From contig JAFTMP010000269.1 of the NCBI GenBank assembly GCA_017452335.1, positions 1 through 8,698 of the forward strand: a stretch of DNA of 8,698 bases. Direction: 5' to 3'. Origin of the DNA: Clostridia bacterium. GTDB lineage: Bacteria; Bacillota; Clostridia; Oscillospirales; CAG-272. Position 1 is the first letter of the stretch. Every line of letters starts with the position of its first letter. A program made the translations under genes and the position numbers. The notes beneath the pieces are model-generated. The model was not told the origin of the DNA. It searched no databases and saw nothing but the letters and a program-made list of their open reading frames with translations. Shown here piece after piece: positions 1 to 6,601 of this stretch.

Positions 1-444
1 CTCGTCTAACCCCTTAAAGGGCTCATCCATTAAAAAGATGCTTCGTCCCGTTGCCAGCGCACGCGCCAGCACCGCCCTCTGTGCCATACCGCCCGAGAGC
101 TCATCGGGATATTTATGCTCTTCTCCCCTCAGTCCCACAAGGGCAAGGGCATCCCGCGCCCGTTTCTTTTTATCTTTGCCATCCAGCACCGCACACACGT
201 TTTCAAGCACGGAAAACTGCGGAAGAAGCCGCGGCTCTTGAAACAAAAACGCCACCGATCCCTCTACCTGCACCCTTCCCCCGTCTGCTTTTTCAAGTCC
301 TGCAAGAATACGAAAAAGGGTGGTCTTTCCGCATCCGGAGGGTGCCATAATGGCAATCTTTTCTCCCTTATGCACCTGCAAAGAAAGGTTTTCGATCACC
401 GTTCTGCCGTCAAAGGACTTATTTAGTTCTTCCGCTTTGATCAT
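1..444 (-). CDS. ABC transporter ATP-binding protein, NitT/TauT type, 3' end beyond window
   Basis: This is the ATPase subunit that would power the importer encoded just upstream, acting on the cytoplasmic face of the membrane. The 148 visible residues hold a Walker A motif (APSGCGKTT, Lys40), a Q-loop (FLFQEP, Gln69), an ABC signature (LSGGM, 116-120) and a Walker B (FLMDEP, 137-142) followed by a D-loop (GLD). The H-loop and C-terminus lie outside the window, since the family is usually about 240-260 residues. The start is the ATG at 444, which overlaps the end of the permease gene by 26 bases. GGCGG and AAGGAG stretches lie upstream on the coding strand. The residues after Walker B read DEPFKGLDE, where relatives usually have DEPFGALD. 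The family call is firm; the substrate is unknown. Confidence 0.93.
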   Translation of the reverse strand, partial: MIKAEELNKSFDGRTVIENLSLQVHKGEKIAIMAPSGCGKTTLFRILAGLEKADGGRVQVEGSVAFLFQEPRLLPQFSVLENVCAVLDGKDKKKRARDALALVGLRGEEHKYPDELSGGMAQRAVLARALATGRSIFLMDEPFKGLDE

Positions 445-1228
445 GAACGACCGCCTTTCTCCTTCTTTCGGGAAGGGACAACAGCACCGACAGCAGCTTT
501 TCAAAAAGGAAGCACACCGCCACCACGGCGATGGTCCAGGCAAACAGCTCTGCCGTTTCAATATCTCTTTTGGCGTGGGCGATCATTTTGCCCACCGTAC
601 CGTCGGGGGTACACAGCACCTCTGCCGCAATGCCCGCCTTCCACGCCATGCCAAGGGCAGTTTTTGCCGCACTTTTAAAGAAGGGGTATGCCGCGGGCGC
701 ATAGAGATAGCGCACCCGTTTGGGGAAGGAAAAGCCGTAGGCTTTGCCCATTTCCCGCAGTTGCTTGTCGGTATTTTTTAATCCCGCCTCGGTGTTTGCC
801 CACACGATGGGCAGAACAATGAGCATCACGGCATACGCCGGCACGGCGGAGTTGGTAAAAAACACCCATAAAATCAGAATAAAGGATGCGATAGGCGTTG
901 CCTTGATGACGGTGAGCAAGGGAGAGCACAGCCAGTGCAGAGGCGGACAGCCTGCTGTGAGCACCGCAAGAAGCACCCCGATGCCAACACCCCAAAGGTA
1001 GCCCTTTAAGATGCCCCAAAGGGAGAGCAGTACTGCGGGAAGCACTTTTTTTAGTCCGATCACCGAAAACAGGGCACGCGCGACCTGGGGCGGAGTGGGG
1101 AGCACCCATGCTTTATCCACCATTACTGCCGCCAGCCACCAGACCCCGATCCAGAAAAGGATCGCACCCACTGTTGCGATGGGGGCGATCCACTTTCTTT
1201 TCTGCTTACTTTTGATAATAGAAGGCAT
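419..1228 (-). CDS. ABC transporter permease, NitT/TauT (SsuC/TauC-like) type
   Basis: This is the integral membrane subunit of the importer. From the ATG at 1228 it has 269 residues, a normal length for the family. Visible features are a first hydrophobic segment at about 14-36, further segments at about 66-92, 103-125, 128-145 and 226-252, the LPTPPQV motif (43-49) seen after the first helix in SsuC/TauC-like permeases, and the EAA loop beginning at EAG (147-149) and running through about 183. The AWKAGIAAE stretch (195-203) is also typical. A longer frame starts at 1294, but those extra residues would lie inside the binding-protein gene, so the ATG at 1228 or the adjacent one at 1231 is preferred, with a weak GGCGGA upstream. 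It overlaps the binding-protein gene by about 23 bases, pointing to translational coupling. Confidence 0.93.
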   Translation of the reverse strand: MPSIIKSKQKRKWIAPIATVGAILFWIGVWWLAAVMVDKAWVLPTPPQVARALFSVIGLKKVLPAVLLSLWGILKGYLWGVGIGVLLAVLTAGCPPLHWLCSPLLTVIKATPIASFILILWVFFTNSAVPAYAVMLIVLPIVWANTEAGLKNTDKQLREMGKAYGFSFPKRVRYLYAPAAYPFFKSAAKTALGMAWKAGIAAEVLCTPDGTVGKMIAHAKRDIETAELFAWTIAVVAVCFLFEKLLSVLLSLPERRRKAVVHDQSGRTK

Positions 1229-2273
1229 CATCGGGCAGTTTTCCGCCAACGGATGCAGGGTTTGCCTCAAAGAGCACACCAAGCGTTCCGCCAAGGACGC
1301 TCTTCATCTCGTCCCCGTCGATATACACCAAGTTGCTCTTGGGAATGGCTGCCATGGCAATGGGTGCCTTGCCGATGATCTCAGCCTCTACAACAGCGGC
1401 GCCTGCCGCTTCATCTGCCTTGTTGATAAATTCAATAGATGCCTTGTATTCCGCAAGGAAGAGGTCCAGTGCCGCCTTCTTTTCGGTTGCAAAGGACTTC
1501 AGCGCCACAACGCATCCCTGCGTTAACTTGCTGTCGCTGATCTTGTCCCATTCCTCGGTCATATCCAGAGCGTATCTTACGGTCGTGATCTGCTTGGTGA
1601 CCACCGTTGCCTTGGGCTCGGGGAGCATGGCAATGGCATTTGAGGTGTTGGTGATGTCGGAAACCACCTCATCTGCGGTGGCTCTGTAAACGACTGTGAC
1701 ATCGGTGCCCACGGTCAAATTGTTCTTCTTCAAAACGTGCTCTAAAATATACTGGGGGGTTGCACCCTCACCGGTGGTATAAATGGTCTTGCCCTTCAGA
1801 TCGGCAACGCTCTTGATGCTTTCGCCGTCCTTTTCAAGAACATACAGCACACCAAGGGTGTTCAGCGCCACCACCTGCACGTCCACGTCGGGCATGTTAT
1901 AAAGCTTTGCCGCCACGTTTACGGGCAGTGCCGCCAGATCGTATTTGCCCTGCTTCAAACCTGCGATCACCTGGGTGGGATCGGAAATGATCTCGATGGC
2001 ATAATTGTTATCGGTCTGTCCCTTTTTTGCATCGGCGATCAGCTTGGAGGCGCCCAAGCCCGTGGAGCCGGACAGCACCGCTAAGTTTACATCATACTTG
2101 GTTGCGGGTTTTGAAGGTTCCCCTTCGGGAGTCTTGGACGGTCCTGCAGACACACTGCCGCTTTCCTCGGGCGAAGGGCTCTTGGGTGCATCGGTGGTGT
2201 TTGCCGCGGCACAGCCAACCAGTGCTGCCGACAATGTCAACAGCGCCAAAATAAGTGCTAAAATTTTTTTCAT
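1206..2273 (-). CDS. ABC transporter substrate-binding lipoprotein, NMT1/SsuA-like
   Basis: This is the extracellular solute-capture subunit of the importer, 355 residues long. It starts with a lipoprotein signal peptide (MKK, hydrophobic 4-19) ending in the lipobox LVGC, so Cys21 should be lipid-anchored. A Ser/Thr/Pro-rich linker follows to about residue 57. The mature domain has features common in the NMT1/THI5-like and SsuA/TauA groups: an early LSGSTGLGA stretch, a QVIAGLKQGKYDLAALP stretch, and a VADLKGKTIYTTGEG stretch before the second lobe. Such proteins bind nitrate, alkanesulfonates, taurine, thiamine precursors and others, and the sequence does not say which. No thiamine riboswitch was seen upstream. 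A GAGG sits about 8 bases before the ATG, which overlaps the regulator stop codon by 4 bases (ATGA). Confidence 0.92.
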   Translation of the reverse strand: MKKILALILALLTLSAALVGCAAANTTDAPKSPSPEESGSVSAGPSKTPEGEPSKPATKYDVNLAVLSGSTGLGASKLIADAKKGQTDNNYAIEIISDPTQVIAGLKQGKYDLAALPVNVAAKLYNMPDVDVQVVALNTLGVLYVLEKDGESIKSVADLKGKTIYTTGEGATPQYILEHVLKKNNLTVGTDVTVVYRATADEVVSDITNTSNAIAMLPEPKATVVTKQITTVRYALDMTEEWDKISDSKLTQGCVVALKSFATEKKAALDLFLAEYKASIEFINKADEAAGAAVVEAEIIGKAPIAMAAIPKSNLVYIDGDEMKSVLGGTLGVLFEANPASVGGKLPDDAFYYQK

Positions 2274-2971
2274 AATAAGTCCTCTTTTCCGGATTCCGGC
2301 TCTCTTGGCACGGACTCCTTGTTTTTTGTTTTTATAATCAGCGTGTTACCGCTTTTTTCAACTTTCCCCTCTTCAATCAACCGATCCAGCGCCCGATACA
2401 CGCTGGCTCTGCTCACATTTAACCTTGCAGAAATCTCACTCATGTGCACGGGTACGGCAATCTGACCGTCTGACGTACGTTTCATGGCACAAAGATGGGC
2501 GTACAGCCGCTCCTCCGCCCCCGGGCGGGTCAGCGAAAGGATCTTGGCATTCAAAAAACGAATTTTGGATGCCTGGTAGGCGATGATGTTGCAAGCAACG
2601 CGGCTATCCTGCTCGATGAGCTCCAAGAGCAGTTTTTCGTCGATCCACAACACCTGCACGCTTCCCTTTGCTCTCATTTCGGTGCAAAAAGGAGAGGGTT
2701 GCTCTTGAAACAGCGAGGAAAAGCCAAACACTGCCCCTTTTTCATGGCAATTGAGCAACAGCTTTTTGCCTTCCTTTTGGGCATGGACGGCAATTTTTCC
2801 TTTGATGAGCACCCCCAGCGCACCGCCGGCGCAATCCACCGTCTGCCCGCTTTTATAAAGCGCCAAACGGCAAAGGGGATGGACACACAGCCCTTCAAGC
2901 AAGGAAGCCTCGCATCCGGCAAATAAAATGCTTTCGGCAAGGATCTCAAATTCATCCCTTCGTTTTTGCAT
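2270..2971 (-). CDS. Crp/Fnr-family transcriptional regulator
   Basis: This is a cytoplasmic DNA-binding regulator of 233 residues, a normal length for the Crp/Fnr family. The N-terminal half is a cyclic-nucleotide-binding-like beta-roll (about 20-110, with GVLIKGKIAVHA and KGAVFGFSSLF), then a long dimerisation helix (about 111-150), then a winged helix-turn-helix (MSEISARLNVSRASVYRALDRL, where SRASVYRAL is the likely recognition helix). The ATG at 2971 is chosen because GAGGTG lies just upstream; a GTG at 2977 falls inside that site. The N-terminal domain is rich in cysteine (20, 29, 34, 47, 75, 96), which could mean thiol or Fe-S sensing, but the spacing is not the classic FNR pattern. It is the first gene of the importer operon, so it probably controls it. 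The effector is unknown. Confidence 0.93.
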   Translation of the reverse strand: MQKRRDEFEILAESILFAGCEASLLEGLCVHPLCRLALYKSGQTVDCAGGALGVLIKGKIAVHAQKEGKKLLLNCHEKGAVFGFSSLFQEQPSPFCTEMRAKGSVQVLWIDEKLLLELIEQDSRVACNIIAYQASKIRFLNAKILSLTRPGAEERLYAHLCAMKRTSDGQIAVPVHMSEISARLNVSRASVYRALDRLIEEGKVEKSGNTLIIKTKNKESVPREPESGKEDLL

Positions 2972-2985
2972 AAACACCTCAAAAC

Positions 2986-3001
2986 TGTATCATTTGAGAC
3001 A
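2986..3001. promoter_or_regulatory. Candidate operator, 16-bp imperfect palindrome
   Basis: The plus strand reads TGTATCATTTGAGACA, an inverted repeat matching at 6 of 8 positions per half, with the TGT-N10-ACA outline seen at many Crp/Fnr-family sites. It lies just downstream of the predicted transcription start, where a bound protein would block transcription. The natural candidate to bind is the Crp/Fnr regulator encoded next to it. An overlapping inverted repeat, CTCAAA (2978-2983) with TTTGAG (2993-2998), includes part of the ribosome binding site and could form a hairpin in the mRNA. Confidence 0.55.
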
Positions 3002-3015
3002 CTTTTTGTAAACGA

Positions 3016-3044
3016 ATTATAACATCCCCGCGCCCTCTTGTCAA
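3016..3044 (-). promoter_or_regulatory. Promoter of the regulator-importer operon
   Basis: Read on the minus strand, a perfect TTGACA (3044-3039) and a perfect TATAAT (3021-3016) are separated by exactly 17 bases. This is a consensus housekeeping sigma promoter. Transcription should start near 3009, giving a leader of about 38 nt before the regulator ATG at 2971. Confidence 0.9.
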
Positions 3045-3125
3045 GGGCTTTTCCCAATTTTATCAACCGCATTTTAATTTTTCGTGCGCTTCTTCAAACT
3101 TTATTCAAAAAAAGAGTTGAGAACC

Positions 3126-3154
3126 TTGCAAATTGAATAGAATTATGGTATAAT
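3126..3154 (+). promoter_or_regulatory. Promoter of the acyl-CoA ligase/coaX block
   Basis: A TTGCAA box (3126-3131, 4 of 6 to consensus) stands 17 bases before a perfect TATAAT (3149-3154). The TG at 3146-3147, one base before the box, makes it an extended -10 promoter. Transcription should start near 3161. It diverges from the importer-operon promoter, with about 80 bp between the two -35 boxes and no other signal seen between them. Confidence 0.85.
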
Positions 3155-3160
3155 AAACTG

Positions 3161-3289
3161 TACTCTTGTAAAGATCCACAAAACTACCGCTGTTTTGCGT
3201 ATGCGGTAAAGCACAGTTTCCCTAAAATGACGGAACAATGCTTCTAAAATCCACAGAAAGGATGCCCGTTTTTCGGGCGCAGGAATACC
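3161..3289 (+). promoter_or_regulatory. Long, possibly structured 5' leader of the ligase gene
   Basis: About 130 nt separate the predicted transcription start from the ligase ATG, and no gene fits here. Three hairpins can be drawn. One is TACCGC (3185-3190) with GCGGTA (3203-3208). A second begins directly after it: AAGCA (3209-3213) with TGCTT (3239-3243), extended by TTCC (3218-3221) with GGAA (3232-3235). The third is GCCCG (3264-3268) with CGGGC (3274-3278) around a TTTTT loop, just before the AGGA ribosome binding site at 3281-3284. The heptamer ATCCACA flanks the first two (3174-3180 and 3249-3255). I do not recognise a known riboswitch class, and short stems can arise by chance. Confidence 0.4.
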
Positions 3290-4942
3290 ATGGCTATTTT
3301 ACAAAAGAAAAAGCTCTCTCTTTTTGACGTTACGGAATTTGACAATTTCCGCACCATGCTCACCCTTGCAAAGGAAGAAGCAGGGGATACCATTGCCATC
3401 AAATACAAGGAACGGGGATCCATTCGCGATGTCACCTACAACGAGCTGCTTGGCAGAGTCAATGCGCTGGGCACGGCGCTGTCCCATCTTGATGGGGGGC
3501 TTGGCACGGTGGCGATCCTTGGAGAAAACAGCCCCCGTTATATCACCGTTCTGCTCAGTGTTCTGTGCTCCCAGGGCGTAGCCGTTCCGCTGGACACCGA
3601 GCTGCCCTTTGCGGAGATCACCAATATTCTCAATCACTGCGAAGCAACCACCGTGTTCTGCGACAAGACCTTCTTGGAGCAGTTTGAACAGCACAGAAAA
3701 GAGCTGCCCAATTTGAAAAATCTAATCTGCTTCCAGACCAAAGAACATGAGGAAACGGAAGCGGTGCTTTCCTACAGCGCCCTGCTTGAAAGAGGCGCCA
3801 ACACCTTGCTTGAAGGGGATTTCTCCTACTGCACCATGACCCCTGCCGACAAGCGCATGTGTCTGTTGCTTTACAAAGCAGGCAGTATTGACAGCTTGAA
3901 GGGCATCATGATCTCCCAGTTTGCACTGCGCTCTGCCATCATCGGCAGTATGCAGCTGGTAAAACCGGGCAGCCGCTGCATGTCGGTCCTGTCCTTTGAC
4001 CGCACCTTTGAGCTGGTGCATGGATTGCTCAGCTCTCTGCACGGTCATGCAACCATCTGTATAAACGAAAGCAAGCGTACCTTCCAGAAAAACATTCAGG
4101 AATATAAGCCCGATTTCATCATTCTGCCTCCCCTTTACGTTGAAAACATCTGGCAGAAGACCATCCAAAACATCGAAAAGCAAGGGCGCACCGAAACCAT
4201 GGAAAAGCTGATCAAAACCAGCCACGCCATGAGAAAGGTGGGTATTGACAAGCGCAAGACCTTCTTCTCTGCACTGCACGACATGCTGGGCGGGAAGTTA
4301 GAGACCATCATCGTGGGCGGTGCGTCCGTCAATCCCGATGCCGTACGCTTCTTTGACGATATCGGTATCACCGTGCTTGCAGGATACGGCACCACAGAGT
4401 GTCTGTCCTCCATCTCCATCAGCAGTGAAAAGAGAAACGACTTTGCTTCGGCGGGCGTGCTTCTGCCCTGCATGCAGATCAAGATCGACAATCCAAACGA
4501 AGACGGCGAGGGCGAGATCTGTGCAAGAGGCGACGCCATCATGATGGGCTATTACAAGAACGACCGCGCCACCAAGGAAGCAGTAGAGCTTTCCGGCTGG
4601 TATCACACAGGAGACCTTGGAAAGATCAACGCACTGGGTCAGCTTTACGTTACGGGACGCAAGAAGAACGTGATCGTCTTTAAGAGCGGCAAGAGCGTTC
4701 TGCCTGAGGAGATCGAAACCTATCTTTGCGCACTGCCCTTCATCAAATCTGCAAAGGTTTATGCAGGAAAGGACCAGGGTGGAGCGGAAATTTCGCTGAT
4801 CGCAGATGTGGTCCTCGAGCAGGAGAACCTTGCACAGATGAGCAAGAGCGAGCGCATTGCGCTGGTGAAGGAAAAGATCGACGCACTCAACCGCACGCTT
4901 CCCTCTTACAAGCGCATCGACAGCGTGCACATCCGCAAATAA
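3290..4942 (+). CDS. AMP-forming acyl-CoA ligase-like protein (ANL superfamily)
   Basis: This is a 550-residue adenylate-forming enzyme of the kind that activates a carboxylic acid with ATP and joins it to CoA. It is most like long-chain acyl-CoA synthetases. Conserved motifs are AGYGTTE (364-370), YHTGD (438-442), GRKKN (456-460), and PSYK near the C-terminus with the likely catalytic Lys541. The family P-loop, normally like YTSGTTGxPKG, reads YKAGSIDSLKG here (195-205): the first Gly, Lys204 and last Gly are kept, but most Thr/Ser and Gly positions are lost. The adenylation step may therefore be altered. The acyl substrate is unknown. The start follows AGGA at 3281-3284. The pantothenate kinase gene begins 30 bases downstream, consistent with cotranscription and a CoA-related role. 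Confidence 0.9.
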   Translation: MAILQKKKLSLFDVTEFDNFRTMLTLAKEEAGDTIAIKYKERGSIRDVTYNELLGRVNALGTALSHLDGGLGTVAILGENSPRYITVLLSVLCSQGVAVPLDTELPFAEITNILNHCEATTVFCDKTFLEQFEQHRKELPNLKNLICFQTKEHEETEAVLSYSALLERGANTLLEGDFSYCTMTPADKRMCLLLYKAGSIDSLKGIMISQFALRSAIIGSMQLVKPGSRCMSVLSFDRTFELVHGLLSSLHGHATICINESKRTFQKNIQEYKPDFIILPPLYVENIWQKTIQNIEKQGRTETMEKLIKTSHAMRKVGIDKRKTFFSALHDMLGGKLETIIVGGASVNPDAVRFFDDIGITVLAGYGTTECLSSISISSEKRNDFASAGVLLPCMQIKIDNPNEDGEGEICARGDAIMMGYYKNDRATKEAVELSGWYHTGDLGKINALGQLYVTGRKKNVIVFKSGKSVLPEEIETYLCALPFIKSAKVYAGKDQGGAEISLIADVVLEQENLAQMSKSERIALVKEKIDALNRTLPSYKRIDSVHIRK

Positions 4943-4972
4943 TTTTCGTAAATAACCCTTTGGAGGAGACGT

Positions 4973-5752
4973 ATGCTTTTAGCCATTGATATCGGAAACA
5001 GCACCATCAAGGCAGGCTTTTTCGAAAAGGAAAAACCAATCGCACACTTTGCGCTGGGCAGTGATCCCGATAAAACGGCAGACGAATACGCTTTTTTCCT
5101 TGGAAGTCTTTCAAAAAAAGAACATCTGCAGCAAATTGACGGTGCCATCATCGGCTCGGTGGTGCCGTCACTGACCAAAACCATCAAGGAAGCCCTTAAA
5201 AAGCTGTGTGACGTGCCGGTCCTCACGGTGGGTCCGGGTCTGCGCACAGGCTTTGCCCTAAAGATCGACAATCCCTCGGAGCTGGGTGCCGATCTTGCCG
5301 CAAACGCGGCAGGGGCGCTCAAAGAGCAGGGCGCGCCCTGCTTGGTTGCCGACTTTGGAACGGTAAGCACACTGTTGGTAGTGGATGAGCAGGGGGCTTA
5401 CCGCGGGGGATGCTTTTTTCCCGGGGTGGGCATGAGCCTTGACGCCCTCGGGGGCGCCAAGCTACTGCCCGATATTCCCGCCGAAACCGCACTCTCTGCC
5501 CTTGGTACCAACACTGCCGATTGTATGCGGGCAGGGGTGATCCGCGGGCAGGCGTTTTCCCTTGCGGGATTCATCAAGACCTACAAGGCAAAGCTTTCCC
5601 TTCCCGCAGATACCCCGCTGATCGTGACGGGGGGCTATGCGCCTCTGATCCTGCCGTGTCTGCCGAAAGAAACCGTACACGAGCCGTTGTTGACACTCAA
5701 GGGGCTCTCTGCTATTTACGAGTTCAACAAAAAAGGACGCAAAAACGGATAA
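4973..5752 (+). CDS. coaX: Type III pantothenate kinase
   Basis: It phosphorylates pantothenate with ATP to 4'-phosphopantothenate, the first committed step of coenzyme A synthesis, in the cytoplasm. The 259-residue length is normal for CoaX. Visible motifs are the phosphate loop DIGNST (6-11), GSVVP (61-65), the catalytic-region LGAD (104-107), DFGT (127-130), GGCFFPGVGMS (145-155), GTNTADCMRAG (178-188), VTGG (218-221) and EPLLTLKGL (237-245). Asp107, the likely catalytic base, is present. The next residue is Leu108, where many CoaX proteins have Arg (GADR); this may be a lineage variant. A strong GGAGGAG (4962-4968) precedes the ATG. It probably shares a transcript with the ligase upstream. 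Confidence 0.93.
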   Translation: MLLAIDIGNSTIKAGFFEKEKPIAHFALGSDPDKTADEYAFFLGSLSKKEHLQQIDGAIIGSVVPSLTKTIKEALKKLCDVPVLTVGPGLRTGFALKIDNPSELGADLAANAAGALKEQGAPCLVADFGTVSTLLVVDEQGAYRGGCFFPGVGMSLDALGGAKLLPDIPAETALSALGTNTADCMRAGVIRGQAFSLAGFIKTYKAKLSLPADTPLIVTGGYAPLILPCLPKETVHEPLLTLKGLSAIYEFNKKGRKNG

Positions 5753-5860
5753 TCACGCCCTGTGAGAGAAGGTACTTTCTGCAATTCTGTAAGACCTTAC
5801 TTTCCTTTGGCGTATTATAAATTATTTTCGCCGTATCCGCAATCGGACGGAACGGCAGTA

Positions 5861-5867
5861 AAGGAGG
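5861..5867 (+). promoter_or_regulatory. Ribosome binding site that fixes the ECF gene start
   Basis: AAGGAGG lies 5 bases before the ATG at 5873. The reading frame is open from an upstream ATG at 5762, but those extra residues are not membrane-like and lack a good site, so 5873 is the real start. Confidence 0.85.
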
Positions 5868-5872
5868 CTTGT

Positions 5873-6481
5873 ATGAAAACAAGCAAAAATCGTTCAAACG
5901 TGGTCTTTTTGACCGAGCTGGCGGTGCTCACAGCCGTCGTGCTCATTTTACAGTTGGGGGGCATTGCCATTCCCCTTCCCTTTCTTGCCACACCGGTAAG
6001 TCTTGTGCTTTTGCCCATCGTGCTGGGCGGTATGCATCTGGGTCCCGGGGCTGGCGCGTGGCTGGGTGCCGTATTTGGAATCATCACCATCATCGGCGGT
6101 GTGTCGGGTAAAGACGCCTTTACCGCCATTTTGCTGGGTGATCACCCCATCCTCACCGTTCTTCTTTGTCTTATCAAAGCCATTGCCGCAGGACTTATTG
6201 CGGGGCTGGTATACAAGGCGCTGAAAAAGAAGAATGAGTATTTGGCACTGTATACGGCGTCTGTTTTGGCACCTGTGATCAACACCGGCATCTTTATTTT
6301 GGGGGCACTTGCCATGTCGGATACCTTGAGTGCCAATTTTGTAGCCGACGGACAGACTGTGATCTACTTCTTGGTCATTGGCTGTGCAGGGTTAAACTTC
6401 GTTTTCGAGTTGCTGGTCAATGTGCTTTTTGCTCCTGCGCTCAAAAGAGTAACGGATGTTCTCGGAAAGGGAAAAATTTAA
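5873..6481 (+). CDS. ECF transporter S component, possibly pantothenate-specific
   Basis: This is a 202-residue integral membrane protein that would bind a vitamin and work with shared ECF energising subunits (EcfA, EcfA', EcfT), which are not in this window. It is strongly hydrophobic, with membrane segments at about 10-32, 40-58, 60-80, 92-113, 122-145 and 160-190. The small, mostly helical layout with a charged N-terminus and the PLPFLATPVSLVLLPIVLGG stretch fits the S-component family. The substrate cannot be read directly. Its place 120 bases after coaX suggests pantothenate (PanT-like), but this rests on neighbourhood only. The gap between the two genes shows no convincing terminator or promoter, only a small hairpin near 5831-5850, so they may share a transcript. 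Confidence 0.82.
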   Translation: MKTSKNRSNVVFLTELAVLTAVVLILQLGGIAIPLPFLATPVSLVLLPIVLGGMHLGPGAGAWLGAVFGIITIIGGVSGKDAFTAILLGDHPILTVLLCLIKAIAAGLIAGLVYKALKKKNEYLALYTASVLAPVINTGIFILGALAMSDTLSANFVADGQTVIYFLVIGCAGLNFVFELLVNVLFAPALKRVTDVLGKGKI

Positions 6482-6511
6482 GCCGCCGCTTCGGGCGCAG
6501 TTATGAAAAGT

Positions 6512-6542
6512 TACGCGGTGCGCCTTAAAGGCGCATCGCGTA
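6512..6542 (+). terminator. Rho-independent terminator after the ECF gene
   Basis: A 13-bp stem (6512-6524 with 6530-6542, one G-T pair, GC-rich) closes a 5-base TTAAA loop and is followed by the T-rich tail TTTGTCTATTT. It lies 30 bases past the ECF stop codon. The T tract is interrupted, so efficiency may be moderate. Confidence 0.8.
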
Positions 6543-6550
6543 TTTGTCTA

Positions 6551-6567
6551 TTTGTTAGACTAACAAA
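6551..6567. promoter_or_regulatory. Perfect 17-bp palindrome, candidate operator of the exporter gene
   Basis: TTTGTTAG-A-CTAACAAA is a perfect inverted repeat with 8-bp arms around one base, lying between the terminator and the exporter ATG. Its core GTTAG-N-CTAAC matches the centre of the DtxR/IdeR consensus (TTAGGTTAGSCTAACCTAA), but its outer bases do not; MarR- or TetR-type binding is equally possible. The clear promoter boxes expected beside it were not found; TTGTCT at 6544-6549 has no good -10 partner. Confidence 0.6.
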
Positions 6568-6601
6568 AAGAAAGGATGCCCATTGGGGCAAGGTGAACAG
6601 T

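Noticed and set aside
320..781. 153-codon open frame on the plus strand
   Set aside because: It is antisense to the ATPase and permease genes, with no recognisable motif and no convincing ribosome binding site.
1229..1294. Longer N-terminus of the permease
   Set aside because: The extra residues lie inside the binding-protein gene and lack a start signal; the ATG at 1228 or 1231 fits the family length.
4298..4930. Long open frame on the minus strand
   Set aside because: It is antisense to the ligase gene, which has clear conserved motifs; the minus-strand product shows none.
5813..5821. TATAAA-like box before the ECF gene as a promoter
   Set aside because: No acceptable -35 box lies 16-18 bases upstream.
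5762..5872. Upstream start for the ECF gene
   Set aside because: The AAGGAGG before 5873 and the hydrophobic profile favour the shorter protein.
6576..6596. Six-codon upstream open frame (MPIGAR) before the exporter
   Set aside because: Its ATG directly abuts the AAAGG with no spacer, so initiation there is unlikely.
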